Shown: one piece after another, positions 40,913-48,703 of the stretch
How the letters are laid out: every line of letters begins with the position of its first letter
Numbering within the stretch: position 1 is the first letter of the stretch
Assembly: GCF_007301515.1 (NCBI RefSeq)
Contig: NZ_CP041666.1
Coordinates: 3,038,001 to 3,102,000, forward strand
From: Radiobacillus deserti
Lineage (GTDB): Bacteria; Bacillota; Bacilli; Bacillales; Amphibacillaceae
Length of the DNA: 64,000 nucleotides
Reading direction: 5' to 3'
Made by a program: the position numbers and the translations under genes
Notes under the pieces: generated by a model
Told to the model about the DNA's origin: nothing
Databases searched by the model: none
Seen by the model: the letters and a program-made list of their open reading frames with translations, nothing else

Positions 40913-41917
40913 TACAAGAACCTTTTCTATAGTTTCATAACTTTCCCATTCGTCTATTGTGTTTAAAATAAGTCTCTTTATATCTTTTACTCTTACCTCA
41001 CCGATTATTTTCCTATTCAATAAGCCACACAATGAAATAAGATCTAACAGTTTAGCTTTCTGTAACCATTTATCTGGTAAGATCCCTCCATTACCTTTGT
41101 AACTTACTATAAATTCATTTAAAAGTTCTGGAGAGCTTACCTTCTCGTATCTTAGGAAATTTGCAATATCCATTAAAGGGCAGCCACTAAAGGCATACTC
41201 CCAATCCAATATTCCAGATATGTTTATAGTTCTATCTCGGTCTTCAACCAAAATATTCAATGGATTAAAATCACTGTGAACTAAGGAATTTTGTTCTTCC
41301 AGATTGTTAATAAGATGTGATTTCTCCTTGGAAAACCTCAAAACTTCGTTGCAAAGTTCCATCCCTATATGTTTATTGCCATACCCAAGCAGAAGACTTT
41401 CCTCTATGTACATTAAAAATGTGTCTGCATTTAATTTTACATTTTGTGTTATTTTCAACTCCTCATCAAAAAAACCAGGTTCAGCAAACTTCACTTTATG
41501 AATTTGGGATAAAGCCTTACCTACTGCATTGCCTATACTGGATGTATTTTTTGGACTCTTCTCACTCATAACTTCAGAAAGCTGTGTTCCATTAACCCAA
41601 CTTAATATTAAAAATGGATGCTTCAAAACAGAGCAGGAGGAATCGATGTATAGTACTTGTGGCACTGGCACCTTGTCCTTTACGAGATTTAATATTTTTC
41701 TTTCTATTTCAATGCTTTTGCTGTTCTTACTATAAATTCGAAGAACGAAACTTTCATTAGTATCGGTCGTAATTTTTATATTTGAATTATTTAATCCTCC
41801 ACTTAATGGTTGAATGTGAAGGACAACCTTTTCTTTCAAAAAAGGTTTTAGTATATTTCGAACGATTTCCATGGTAGGTATTATTAATTCATTGGACCGT
41901 TCCCATCCTGCTTTCAT
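40910..41917 (-). CDS. Aminoglycoside phosphotransferase-like kinase
   Basis: 335 residues. LQPLSGGLNNSNIKITTDTN is the glycine-rich nucleotide loop, SLVHSDFNPLNILVED (about 213-228) the catalytic HxDxxxxN loop, and GILDWEYAFSGCPLMDIANF the metal-binding D-x-E segment. It belongs to the APH/Mph-like small-molecule kinases; LVHSDFNPLNIL and ILDWEYAF recall the Bacillus YtmP/aminoglycoside group. Substrate unknown. The start at 41917 follows GGAGGTGAAGTA. Distinct from the kinase at 3068. Confidence 0.75.
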   Translation of the reverse strand: MKAGWERSNELIIPTMEIVRNILKPFLKEKVVLHIQPLSGGLNNSNIKITTDTNESFVLRIYSKNSKSIEIERKILNLVKDKVPVPQVLYIDSSCSVLKHPFLILSWVNGTQLSEVMSEKSPKNTSSIGNAVGKALSQIHKVKFAEPGFFDEELKITQNVKLNADTFLMYIEESLLLGYGNKHIGMELCNEVLRFSKEKSHLINNLEEQNSLVHSDFNPLNILVEDRDRTINISGILDWEYAFSGCPLMDIANFLRYEKVSSPELLNEFIVSYKGNGGILPDKWLQKAKLLDLISLCGLLNRKIIGEVRVKDIKRLILNTIDEWESYETIEKVLV

Positions 41918-41989
41918 TACTTCACCTCCAAGAAATTAATTAATCTTTATTCTTCCAAACTATCCTTACACACATACTAACATAGCACC

Positions 41990-42036
41990 TCTCCCCTATT
42001 AAACCGCTTTCTATTCAAGCGCTTTAATAGGGGAGA
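41990..42036. terminator. 14-bp hairpin
   Basis: TCTCCCCTATTAAA, a 19-base loop containing its own GCGCTT/AAGCG pairing, TTTAATAGGGGAGA. There is no long T run. It sits between the T-box-controlled acetyltransferase and the kinase gene and may end the former's transcript. 42037-42206 contains no gene. Confidence 0.55.
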
Positions 42037-42206
42037 AATATAACTCATATTGAATCTAGTAAACCTTTGACATACCTTATATAGGCAGTACGTCGGCTAG
42101 TCGTGACTGTCGTAGAGAAAACTAGCGAAGAAATATCATCTCCCGATAAGTAATGCCGTGAGTTCCATGATAAGAAGGCTGAGGTTGCCAAAGCTAAATC
42201 ACAATA

Positions 42207-42770
42207 CTACTTTATCATGGAATAAAAACAAGTGTCAGTCAGCCTGCTACCGTCTGCGGACAAATCATCATTTCTTAAAGTGCCTTCAAATACAAACCCA
42301 AGTTTTTCTGGGATAGCACGACTTTTAAGATTTGTCGATTCACACCTTATTTCAATTCTTCTAAATTTGATATTATTTAACCCAAAGTTTGCTAATTTCT
42401 CTACCGCTTCTGTCATATATCCATTACCGCTAAATTTTGTACGTATCCAGTACCCAATTTCACATTTAGGAATGTTCCAGTCAATCCCCTGAAGGCTAGT
42501 TGTTCCAATAAAGTCATTGCTATCTTTATCAAAGATAAGAAAACGAAAACTTTCTCTCTTTAAAAAATGGATGTGAGCATTTCTTAAATTTATCTCTGTT
42601 TCTTCAACAGTAGGAAGTTCTTGAGCAAATGGCAACCACGCTTTTAATTCATCAAAAGAGTCTCTAACTGCTTCGTTTACAATTTTCCCTTCTCCTGACT
42701 GAAGTGGTGCTCGAAGAATTAGTCTGTCTGTTTCTAATTGGAAAGGAACATCTAACAACAAAGGATTCAT
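42207..42770 (-). CDS. RimJ/RimL-type N-acetyltransferase under T-box control
   Basis: 187 residues, a full-length GNAT: FQLETDRLILRAPLQSGEGK at the start, FLIFDKDSNDFIGTTSLQGI, the acetyl-CoA loop RTKFSGNGYMTEAVEKLANF and ESTNLKSRAIPEKLGFVFEG. The family acetylates protein N-termini, free amino acids or antibiotics. A T-box leader and sigma-A promoter precede it, so expression should rise when one tRNA is uncharged. That suggests an amino-acid-linked substrate or a toxin-resistance role tied to a tRNA synthetase; both are inference. A near-identical 3' fragment lies at 2779-3016. Confidence 0.8.
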   Translation of the reverse strand: MNPLLLDVPFQLETDRLILRAPLQSGEGKIVNEAVRDSFDELKAWLPFAQELPTVEETEINLRNAHIHFLKRESFRFLIFDKDSNDFIGTTSLQGIDWNIPKCEIGYWIRTKFSGNGYMTEAVEKLANFGLNNIKFRRIEIRCESTNLKSRAIPEKLGFVFEGTLRNDDLSADGSRLTDTCFYSMIK

Positions 42771-42819
42771 TTGATTTCTCCTCTCAGAATTTTAATATTA
42801 AAAATGCAATGATAATGCA

Positions 42820-43112
42820 ATAAAAAACTCTCACCTCCAAGAAATACTTCTTGAGGACGAGAGTTATAACTTCGTGGTACCACCTCAGTTTGTAGATATG
42901 TCACCATATCAACCTCTTCAGGTACATTCATACCCTATCTTTCTATCGGAAGAACCCGTCTTACTATCCCTAACTTTCATTAGATTGGTAAGAAGCTCCG
43001 AGGCTTTATTCATTAAGAGGAACACTACTCCTTTTCAGCAAACAGGAGCTCTCTGTAAATATCCACTTCTTAACTACTCTTCTCATCAACGCTATTTATT
43101 ATGAAATTTTCT
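42820..43112 (-). promoter_or_regulatory. T-box riboswitch leader
   Basis: On the minus strand: an AGAGTA element near 43080, CAGAGAGCTCC, a GCTG apical motif, a specifier-stem side ending GCCTCGGAGC, and then the T-box proper GAGGTGGTACCACG at about 42874-42887. Next is a terminator: AACTCTCGTCC paired with GGAGGTGAGAGTT and TTTTT. The T-box 14-mer can pair with the terminator 5' arm region, giving the antiterminator. The specifier codon is uncertain (region AATGAATAAAGCC). The leader ends about 50 bases ahead of the acetyltransferase start. Confidence 0.9.
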
Positions 43113-43116
43113 AAAA

Positions 43117-43145
43117 ATTATATCCTTAATCCTGATTCCTGTCAA
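43117..43145 (-). promoter_or_regulatory. Consensus sigma-A promoter of the T-box transcript
   Basis: On the minus strand TTGACA, a 17-base spacer and TATAAT: a perfect match to both hexamers. Transcription would start near 43110, just ahead of the T-box stem I. Confidence 0.85.
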
Positions 43146-43182
43146 AAAATTCCTTAACATGTAATCTCCCCTTTGCACGCGA

Positions 43183-43557
43183 TTTTATGAAAAGGCATTA
43201 CAAGCAACAAGTGTAAAATGGTGAGATTTGCAAGATCCAAATGCTCCATTAACGGGAGAAGAACAAGCCATGATTATGGAATCTCGTATTGAGTTTTCAG
43301 GGAATATTTTGATGATCTCTGATGTTTCACCCTATATGGAATAAACAATGGTTCGAAAAACTTTTCGGAGGGTGGTACTGTGATTATGCCAATTTCCTCT
43401 ACGCCATGGTACGCAAGTTTTGGATTGCTAGTCGACAAATTTGGGGTAAAGTGGAAATTTAATAGTGATGCGAGTGAATTTCTAGATAGTTTCCAAGATA
43501 AAATCTGGATCAATAGAGGTGTTTACCGTCCACAATTTTTCCGATACACTCACACCT
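43183..43557 (+). pseudogene. Decayed PhnB-like VOC gene
   Basis: One frame reads FYEKALQATSVKW, a stop, DLQDPNAPLTGEEQ and SRIEFSGNILMISDVSPYME, then stops. The next frame reads FSEGGTVIMPISSTPWYASF, GLLVDKFGVKWKF. This is the PhnB/glyoxalase order (ALTEEQ..H..LEF.G..LMISD; EGG.V.MPL..TFW...FG...D.FGV.W). The 5' end is missing. A loose hairpin around AGGGCCTGAA and TTCAGGGCCT (43573-43613) follows. Confidence 0.6.
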
Positions 43558-43796
43558 AAAACAGGGCCTGAAGCACCTTTGTGATTGGTGATTTCAGGGC
43601 CTAACTTTCATTTAAGTAGAGCTGTAAAAGGGAAAGGATTATTAATCTATAGTAGGAAGAACTACTTCTACAATTATATTATGACGTTCATAAGTTTTTC
43701 TCTTAGCCTTAATTTCCTTCCACTTCTCGAATAACACACTTCGAATGTCTCATCGTGTTCTTTTCCTCCCGATGAAATAGCATTGAAATAGAGGTA

Positions 43797-44342
43797 CTAC
43801 TTAAATATATTCCTATACTTTTTTTGGTACTTTTCGTCCTCCACGGTAGCAATCAAATCTAAAGCCGTTTGTTTGATAGACTCCTCATTAAAATAGTTAT
43901 ATAAATTTTTCATGTTTTGAAGAATGTCATTCCGAATCAACGTGTAATTTTTTTCATCTGTTCCTTTTTTAAAGCGTTCAACCATATACTCCATAACCAT
44001 TTCTTTTTGGAGTGTTCCAGCAATTCCAACCTTCCATATCGATTGGAGACTATGCCTAGCAGTCACAAACTTTTCGTCATATGTTACCTCCCACAGTTTA
44101 GGGAAATCCTTCATAATTCTCATTTCCGAATCGCTTATGGCTAGGTTAGCTAAGTATTGTGCCGCACGAGAGCGTTGATGATTATCCTTATGAGTTAAGT
44201 CCTCTAACAGCTGATCCCATACGTCATACGCCCAATCCACTTTTTGGTCCGTTACTTTTAAGATATTTTGATATGCTTCATATCGCTCATCTTTATCGCC
44301 TGACTTAGATTTTTTAAATTCTAATTCTATTTGACTATCCAT
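43797..44342 (-). CDS. HEAT-repeat-like helical protein
   Basis: 181 residues, wholly helical, with repeated helix pairs: SGDKDERYEAYQNILKVTDQ, LLEDLTHKDNHQRSRAAQYL and YTLIRNDILQNMKNLYNYFN. The D-x-x-x-R-x-x-A spacing is typical of HEAT repeats, which serve as protein-binding scaffolds. No catalytic motif and no signal peptide. Start ATG at 44342 follows TTAGGTGAGATAACA. Function unknown. Confidence 0.65.
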   Translation of the reverse strand: MDSQIELEFKKSKSGDKDERYEAYQNILKVTDQKVDWAYDVWDQLLEDLTHKDNHQRSRAAQYLANLAISDSEMRIMKDFPKLWEVTYDEKFVTARHSLQSIWKVGIAGTLQKEMVMEYMVERFKKGTDEKNYTLIRNDILQNMKNLYNYFNEESIKQTALDLIATVEDEKYQKKYRNIFK

Positions 44343-44471
44343 TGTTATCTCACCTAACTTCCCGAATAAACATTAGATTTTATGTTTATTCTGTTAAATT
44401 GCCATGAGAATCATCCGGGGTAACTCTCACTCCCCTAGTGATCATCCATTCTATGTCTACTTTGCAATCAA

Positions 44472-44855
44472 TTATTGCTGTATGATCTGTATCAGGTTGC
44501 CGCATGTATCATCAAATACTGCTAGTGTAACTCCGCCCATTTCTGTCGGAGCCATAGTAAACTGCACGCCTTTTTCAACTAATCGTTTATGCTCTTTGTG
44601 GATATCGGAAACCCCAAACATTGTTACTGGAATGCCATCGTCAAATAACCTCTTTTGATAATCTTTTGCGGCTGGGTGTTCATTCGGTTCGAGTAATAGC
44701 TCTGTTCCGTTTTGTTCATCTCGAGATACAACGGTTATCCATCTATGTTCTCCTGTTGGAACATCATGCTTTTTTACAAACCCTAGCGTTTCGGAATAGA
44801 ATTCTAATGCTTTGTCTTGGTCTTCTACAAATATACTGGTAACAATAATCTTCAA
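44472..44855 (-). CDS. VOC family protein (glyoxalase/bleomycin-resistance fold)
   Basis: 127 residues, one VOC module: VTSIFVEDQDKALEFYSETL with GFVKKHDVPTGEHRWITVVS, a second half from PVTMFGVSDIHKEHKRLVEK, and the C-terminus AVFDDTCGNLIQIIQ carrying the usual DP/D-x-x-GN-x-I/L-E-L position. It binds a divalent metal or hydrophobic ligand; role unknown. It follows an ArsR gene by 70 bases in the same direction, the common VOC/ArsR pairing. Start ATG at 44855 follows GGGAGGAAAACAAATTG. Confidence 0.85.
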   Translation of the reverse strand: MKIIVTSIFVEDQDKALEFYSETLGFVKKHDVPTGEHRWITVVSRDEQNGTELLLEPNEHPAAKDYQKRLFDDGIPVTMFGVSDIHKEHKRLVEKGVQFTMAPTEMGGVTLAVFDDTCGNLIQIIQQ

Positions 44856-44924
44856 TTTGTTTTCCTCCCTTAAAATTTGATCGATGCTTCAATCCAGAAG
44901 CCCTTACATACTGCTTTTTATAAG

Positions 44925-45203
44925 TTACTCTACCCAGCCTTCCAGCAAATTTCTAAGTGGTTCATTGTCGAAAATAAGTATTCTATATTTCCCCTTTCTT
45001 TTCGATTTTACGAGCTCAGCAGCTTCCAATATAGTAAGATGTTTTGCGATCGCTTGGCGTGAAATAGAAAGATTGTGCTTCATAACTAAACGTGCTGTAA
45101 GTTCATACAGCGTTAGCCCATTGCGTTCGGATAGCTCGTCTAATATGAGCCGCCGAGTAGAGTCACTTAGTGCTTTGAAAATAGCGTCTTTGTCCCAATT
45201 CAT
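44925..45203 (-). CDS. ArsR family transcriptional regulator
   Basis: About 92 residues from the ATG at 45203: IFKALSDSTRRLILDELSER, NGLTLYELTARLV, SISRQAIAKHLTILEAAELV and KSKRKGKYRILIFD. It is a winged helix of the SRPBCC/VOC-associated ArsR type without metal-ligand cysteines. The frame extends to 45263, but the extra 20 residues cover the operator-like repeats and have no family similarity. Inverted repeats TATGCAACC/GGTTGCATA lie directly upstream. It probably represses itself and the VOC gene. Confidence 0.8.
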   Translation of the reverse strand: MNWDKDAIFKALSDSTRRLILDELSERNGLTLYELTARLVMKHNLSISRQAIAKHLTILEAAELVKSKRKGKYRILIFDNEPLRNLLEGWVE

Positions 45204-45213
45204 GCATTCATTA

Positions 45214-45264
45214 TATGCAACCAAAAGGTTACATGTCAAGCATACGCAATTAAATGGTTGCATA
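45214..45264. promoter_or_regulatory. Widely spaced inverted repeat ahead of the ArsR gene
   Basis: TATGCAACC and its complement GGTTGCATA, 33 bases apart, flank the expected promoter. They could be two operator halves or a looped site. Confidence 0.5.
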
Positions 45265-45298
45265 ATGCTACGCTGAACAACACATTAAGTAAAATGTA

Positions 45299-45507
45299 AG
45301 CAGCTCGTTACTTGAATAGCTTATACTAATGTATTTCACTCTGTTACTTTCGTCGGTCTTTCAATGAAAAACAATCCCTCCACAAAAGTATTCTTCTCCT
45401 ACTATAATTACTATCTATAATCGTCACTTGGCACCTTACCTTTTTAAAAGCTATATGTTGGGTACTTTGTAATGGCTTGTGAACTAAAGCATCTCTTAGT
45501 TTAAGTG
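45299..45507. repeat. Two isolated junction boxes with no gene between
   Basis: CAGCTCGTTACTTGAATAGC at 45301 and GCATCTCTTAGTTTAAGTG at 45489 match the left and right boxes. The 170 bases between them and the stretch 45508-45719 contain no recognisable gene, so this may be an emptied unit. Confidence 0.45.
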
Positions 45508-45719
45508 GAAACATTCACAATATTATATTCCATTGTAGAATAATAACAATCTCATTTAATTTTAGACCTTATAAATGTATAAGCCCATTCTATAGATGTG
45601 TCAGAATGATAAATTAGATTAGGATAATAAAGTTGTAGACTAAGAAAAATAAAGTATGGTCTAAGTGAACATTTAAACAAAATTACAACGACTGGTAGAT
45701 TAACTATTCTTCAATTGTG

Positions 45720-46295
45720 TTACAGCCCAAGACCGTTCATTACATAGGGATGAACAATGTCTATTAGTAAATCAGTTCGATCATTTTCCCCAACCATTAA
45801 CCAAGAATGTGCAGCACCATAAATCGCTGAACTAGTCATGGCCGAAATGATCTTGATATGATGGCTGTCTGACAAATGGTGGGTATCCCCTTTCAAAATT
45901 ATGCTTTCTATTGTTTGCTGCAACAATTTCTTTATCTTTTCATTCACAAGCGTAGCTATAGATTTGGAATCCATTCTGCATATCCGATAAAAATCTACAA
46001 TGTAGTTGTATGTCAGCAAGATCAACCGGTCACATATTTCACCTGTAAACTCCAGCGCATTCACCACTTGTTCAGGAATCATCTCGTGAAAAGCATGTTC
46101 TGTGAATTCTTCAAGTAAAGCATATTTATCTTCAAAATGTGCATAAAAGGTCGCACGGTTAATTGTAGCTCTCAGTGCGATATCTTTTATGGTTATTGCA
46201 TCAAACCCTTTCTTCTGCAACAAATCACTGAATGCCTCTCTTATTAACTGTCGTGTACGTAAAACCCTTGGATCTTCCTGATTTACCATACCCAT
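45720..46295 (-). CDS. TetR/AcrR family regulator
   Basis: 191 residues. DNA-binding part: RVLRTRQLIREAFSDLLQKK, GFDAITIKDIALRATINRAT, FYAHFEDKYALLEEF. The C-terminal domain (AMTSSAIYGAAHSWLMVGEN) resembles TetR proteins of the dihydroxyacetone-kinase-regulator-like group. It is divergent from the ketopantoate-reductase-like gene, with the perfect palindrome GTTGCTTAAGCAAC at 46404-46417 and a relative GTTGTTTATGCAAC at 46327-46340 between them. Control of both directions is likely. Start at 46295 or two codons on (GAAAGGGGT site). Confidence 0.85.
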   Translation of the reverse strand: MGMVNQEDPRVLRTRQLIREAFSDLLQKKGFDAITIKDIALRATINRATFYAHFEDKYALLEEFTEHAFHEMIPEQVVNALEFTGEICDRLILLTYNYIVDFYRICRMDSKSIATLVNEKIKKLLQQTIESIILKGDTHHLSDSHHIKIISAMTSSAIYGAAHSWLMVGENDRTDLLIDIVHPYVMNGLGL

Positions 46296-46403
46296 ACCCC
46301 TTTCTTAAACATCAACTATCACAATGTGTTGTTTATGCAACGTACCACTTAATCTGCCGATTGATATCATCAGAATACAGTATTATTATTTTATCTGACA
46401 GGT

Positions 46404-46417
46404 GTTGCTTAAGCAAC
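46404..46417. promoter_or_regulatory. TetR-type operator in the divergent promoter region
   Basis: GTTGCTTAAGCAAC is a perfect 14-base palindrome 33 bases ahead of the plus-strand gene. GTTGTTTATGCAAC at about 46327-46340, ahead of the regulator, shares the GTTG...CAAC ends. Confidence 0.7.
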
Positions 46418-46449
46418 CTACGACTAATTTGTTGAAAGGAAGGATCACA

Positions 46450-47334
46450 ATGGGCACCAAACAAAATAGACTTTTGATATTTGGCGCTGGTGTGATTGGA
46501 AGTGTGTACGCGGTCCGATTTGCACAGTACGGACTGGACGTCACCATACTGGCACGAGGAAAAAGGCTGGATGAACTTAGAAGGAACGGACTGAGATATA
46601 ACGATAATGGAACGATAAAACAAATAGCAGTTAAGACGATAGAAAAGCTTGATAACGATGACATTTATGATTTTATCTTTGTTCCTGTACGATATGATCA
46701 GGCAGAGTCTGCCTTGACTGCGCTCAAAGATAATCAAAGTAAAACCATTGTCACCTTGATTAACACCATTGGTTATGACACCTGGCTTGAAATCGTGGGC
46801 GATCGGTTACTCCCAGGGTTCCCAGGTGCAGGTGGGGACATCTAAGAAGATGTTCTATACGCTCAATTCGGTTCCGAAAAACATCAAGGAACCATTTTGG
46901 GTGAAATAAATGGACTGAAGACAGGAAGAGTGAGGGAACTTGCAAAGATATTTGAATCGGTGGATTTGCATTATGAAATACAGAAGGATATTTACGCATT
47001 CCATGTTTCACATACTGCGTTGGCTATCGTAAACAAGCATTTCTATACGGATGACGGAATAGTGGATGTAGAGACTGCAAGAAGTGAAGGCACTCTAAGT
47101 AAGATAGCAGCAGATATTAAACAAAACATTCATCTGGTAGAGATTGCAGGAATTACTGTAATTCCACCTGAAACAAGGATAATGAGGGATTGGCCTGACA
47201 GGGATATTATTTCATGGTACCGTCAGATGCTGAACAATGATTTTATAATTGATGTAAAGCTTGGAAACCATGCCGTCAGCCAAAAAGCAGAAATAATGTT
47301 ATTGAATGAGGAGTTCCATAAAAAGCTCTCCTAA
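46450..47334 (+). pseudogene. Ketopantoate reductase-like gene with an internal stop
   Basis: From the ATG at 46450 (GGAAGGATCAC site) LLIFGAGVIGSVYAVRFAQY is the NADP-binding GxGxxG of the ApbA/PanE family, followed by LARGKRLDELRRNGL. A TAA at 46843-46845 interrupts after GFPGAGGDI; the same frame resumes EDVLYAQFGSEKHQGTILGE and continues to AVSQKAEIMLLNEEFHK at 47334. One base change would restore a protein of about 294 residues. The family reduces ketopantoate or related 2-oxo acids. In this regulated context it is probably a detoxifying oxidoreductase rather than the pantothenate enzyme, an inference. Confidence 0.7.
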
Positions 47335-47340
47335 CGAAGG

Positions 47341-47400
47341 ACGTTAGTTCAACAAACAGCAGTAATCTAGGACTTTATCTTTCGGGCCAAGGTTACTGCT
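47341..47400 (+). terminator. Terminator after the reductase gene, with a junction-type box
   Basis: ACGTTAGTTCAACAAAC, then GCAGTAATC, loop, GGTTACTGC, ATTTCT. The stem ends the plus-strand gene. The order CGTTAGTTCAAC then hairpin equals the left half of the array junctions. Confidence 0.55.
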
Positions 47401-47469
47401 ATTTCTAAATTCAATATCTTCAAACAAATTATATCTTTTCTACTTACACTAACCTGCCCGTTCGTATTT

Positions 47470-48640
47470 TAAGGTTAGGCAGAATGCTAAAAAACCATTT
47501 GAGTAGTCATAGAGGAAGCTATGAAGGAATTCCACTTGCCAGTATTGAAAGGTCATAATAGCTGTAGCCATTTCAGGAATAGCTGTATCCATTACCCCTT
47601 TTGGTAAAAGACTTGCATTCCCTCTTTCCCTTCAGAGATATGGTTTTACCAATGGTTTTTGCTTCCTCAGCCCATGCACGATATGCTTCCTTTCATTCAT
47701 ACGCTAGCTTCAGCTCATCTGACATACTTAAGTTTCTTTCTTAAATACCATAACTCTCTTTTTTTAATTCACCTTTCGCTTCATGAAAGACGTGCTTCAT
47801 TCGTTTACACTTCATACGATCACAATCATGGAAGGTTTGTTGGACTCGTATTCTCACACGATCCAATCCGCAATAAATATAGCGACAAAAATGAAATCGA
47901 CCCGCAATAATAATTGGTTTTCCCAGCGCACTTGTACAGCTAGCTTAAAGGCCGGACTCATATCCATGATTACGATTTCTACCTGATGACCATGTTGTGC
48001 AAGATAGTGTTTGATTGTTTTCTTATTTAGGGTTAGGGAGGAAATCTAGGGGCTGCTTTGTGATTCCATTCGAATGATTCATTGATACTTCCCTGCTATT
48101 CGTCCATCGCAATAACGGCAGGAAGGAAGTCTACCTATTTATTTTGGGTCTCAGCTAGTTGATCAAACCGTCTGACTACAGTTAATGCGGAAGTGCCGTA
48201 AGTTTCTCCTTCCTTTTTGAAGGTTTTCTCATTGATGGAACGGATGGATACAGGTTGATTCCATTCCACGGAAAAGCGTTGATAACGATCCACTATGTTA
48301 TTTTACTCCGAAAACCGTTTTCCACATGAAATACAGACATAACGACGACGTTTGTACCATATTTGAGACATTCACTCAAAGCATTTTAGATGTTTTATTT
48401 TTTGATGTCGGTAATAATTTATTCGTTCTGTTTCCTCTCCACAACACGGACATACATGCGGTTTACGCTCCATTTCTACGATAAATCCTAGCATATTCAT
48501 GGTAAAATTCATTTACACGCAACCCATTCTTTTTCTTGTTTCTCGACAATTCAAGTATATAAGAATGTATTGGTTGCGTGTGTTTTATTTTTCAGAATTT
48601 CACCTGAACCCCAACAAATATTATAGAGCCCATATTATAG
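47470..48640 (-). mobile_element. Decayed ISL3-family element
   Basis: On the minus strand: RKPHVCPCCGEETERINYYR (zinc domain), KRRRYVCISCGKRF, VDRYQRFSVEWNQPVSIRSI, TSALTVVRRFDQLAETQNK and FLPAVIAMDE, each separated by stops or shifts. Weaker later pieces continue toward 47470. The region 48540-48640 (GTTTCTCGACAATT.., CCCCAACAAATATTATAGAG) matches the end next to the other ISL3 remnant at 20945-21050 and probably is the terminal repeat. Clearly inactive. Confidence 0.75.
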
Positions 48641-48656
48641 AGCTAATAAACAAAAT

Positions 48657-48692
48657 AAAAATCCGTAGAGATTAATCTCTACGGATTTTTTT
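48657..48692 (-). terminator. Perfect terminator of the S-layer gene
   Basis: ATCCGTAGAGAT joined to TAATCTCTACGGAT, flanked by A and T runs (AAAA, TTTTTT): a very stable stem usable in both directions, 12 bases past the S-layer stop. Confidence 0.9.
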
Positions 48693-48703
48693 AAAAGTAT
48701 TAA

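Noticed and set aside
43570..43620. AGGGCCTGAA/TTCAGGGCCT hairpin as a terminator
   Set aside because: The arms pair with several mismatches and there is no T run; kept only as a remark under the VOC pseudogene.
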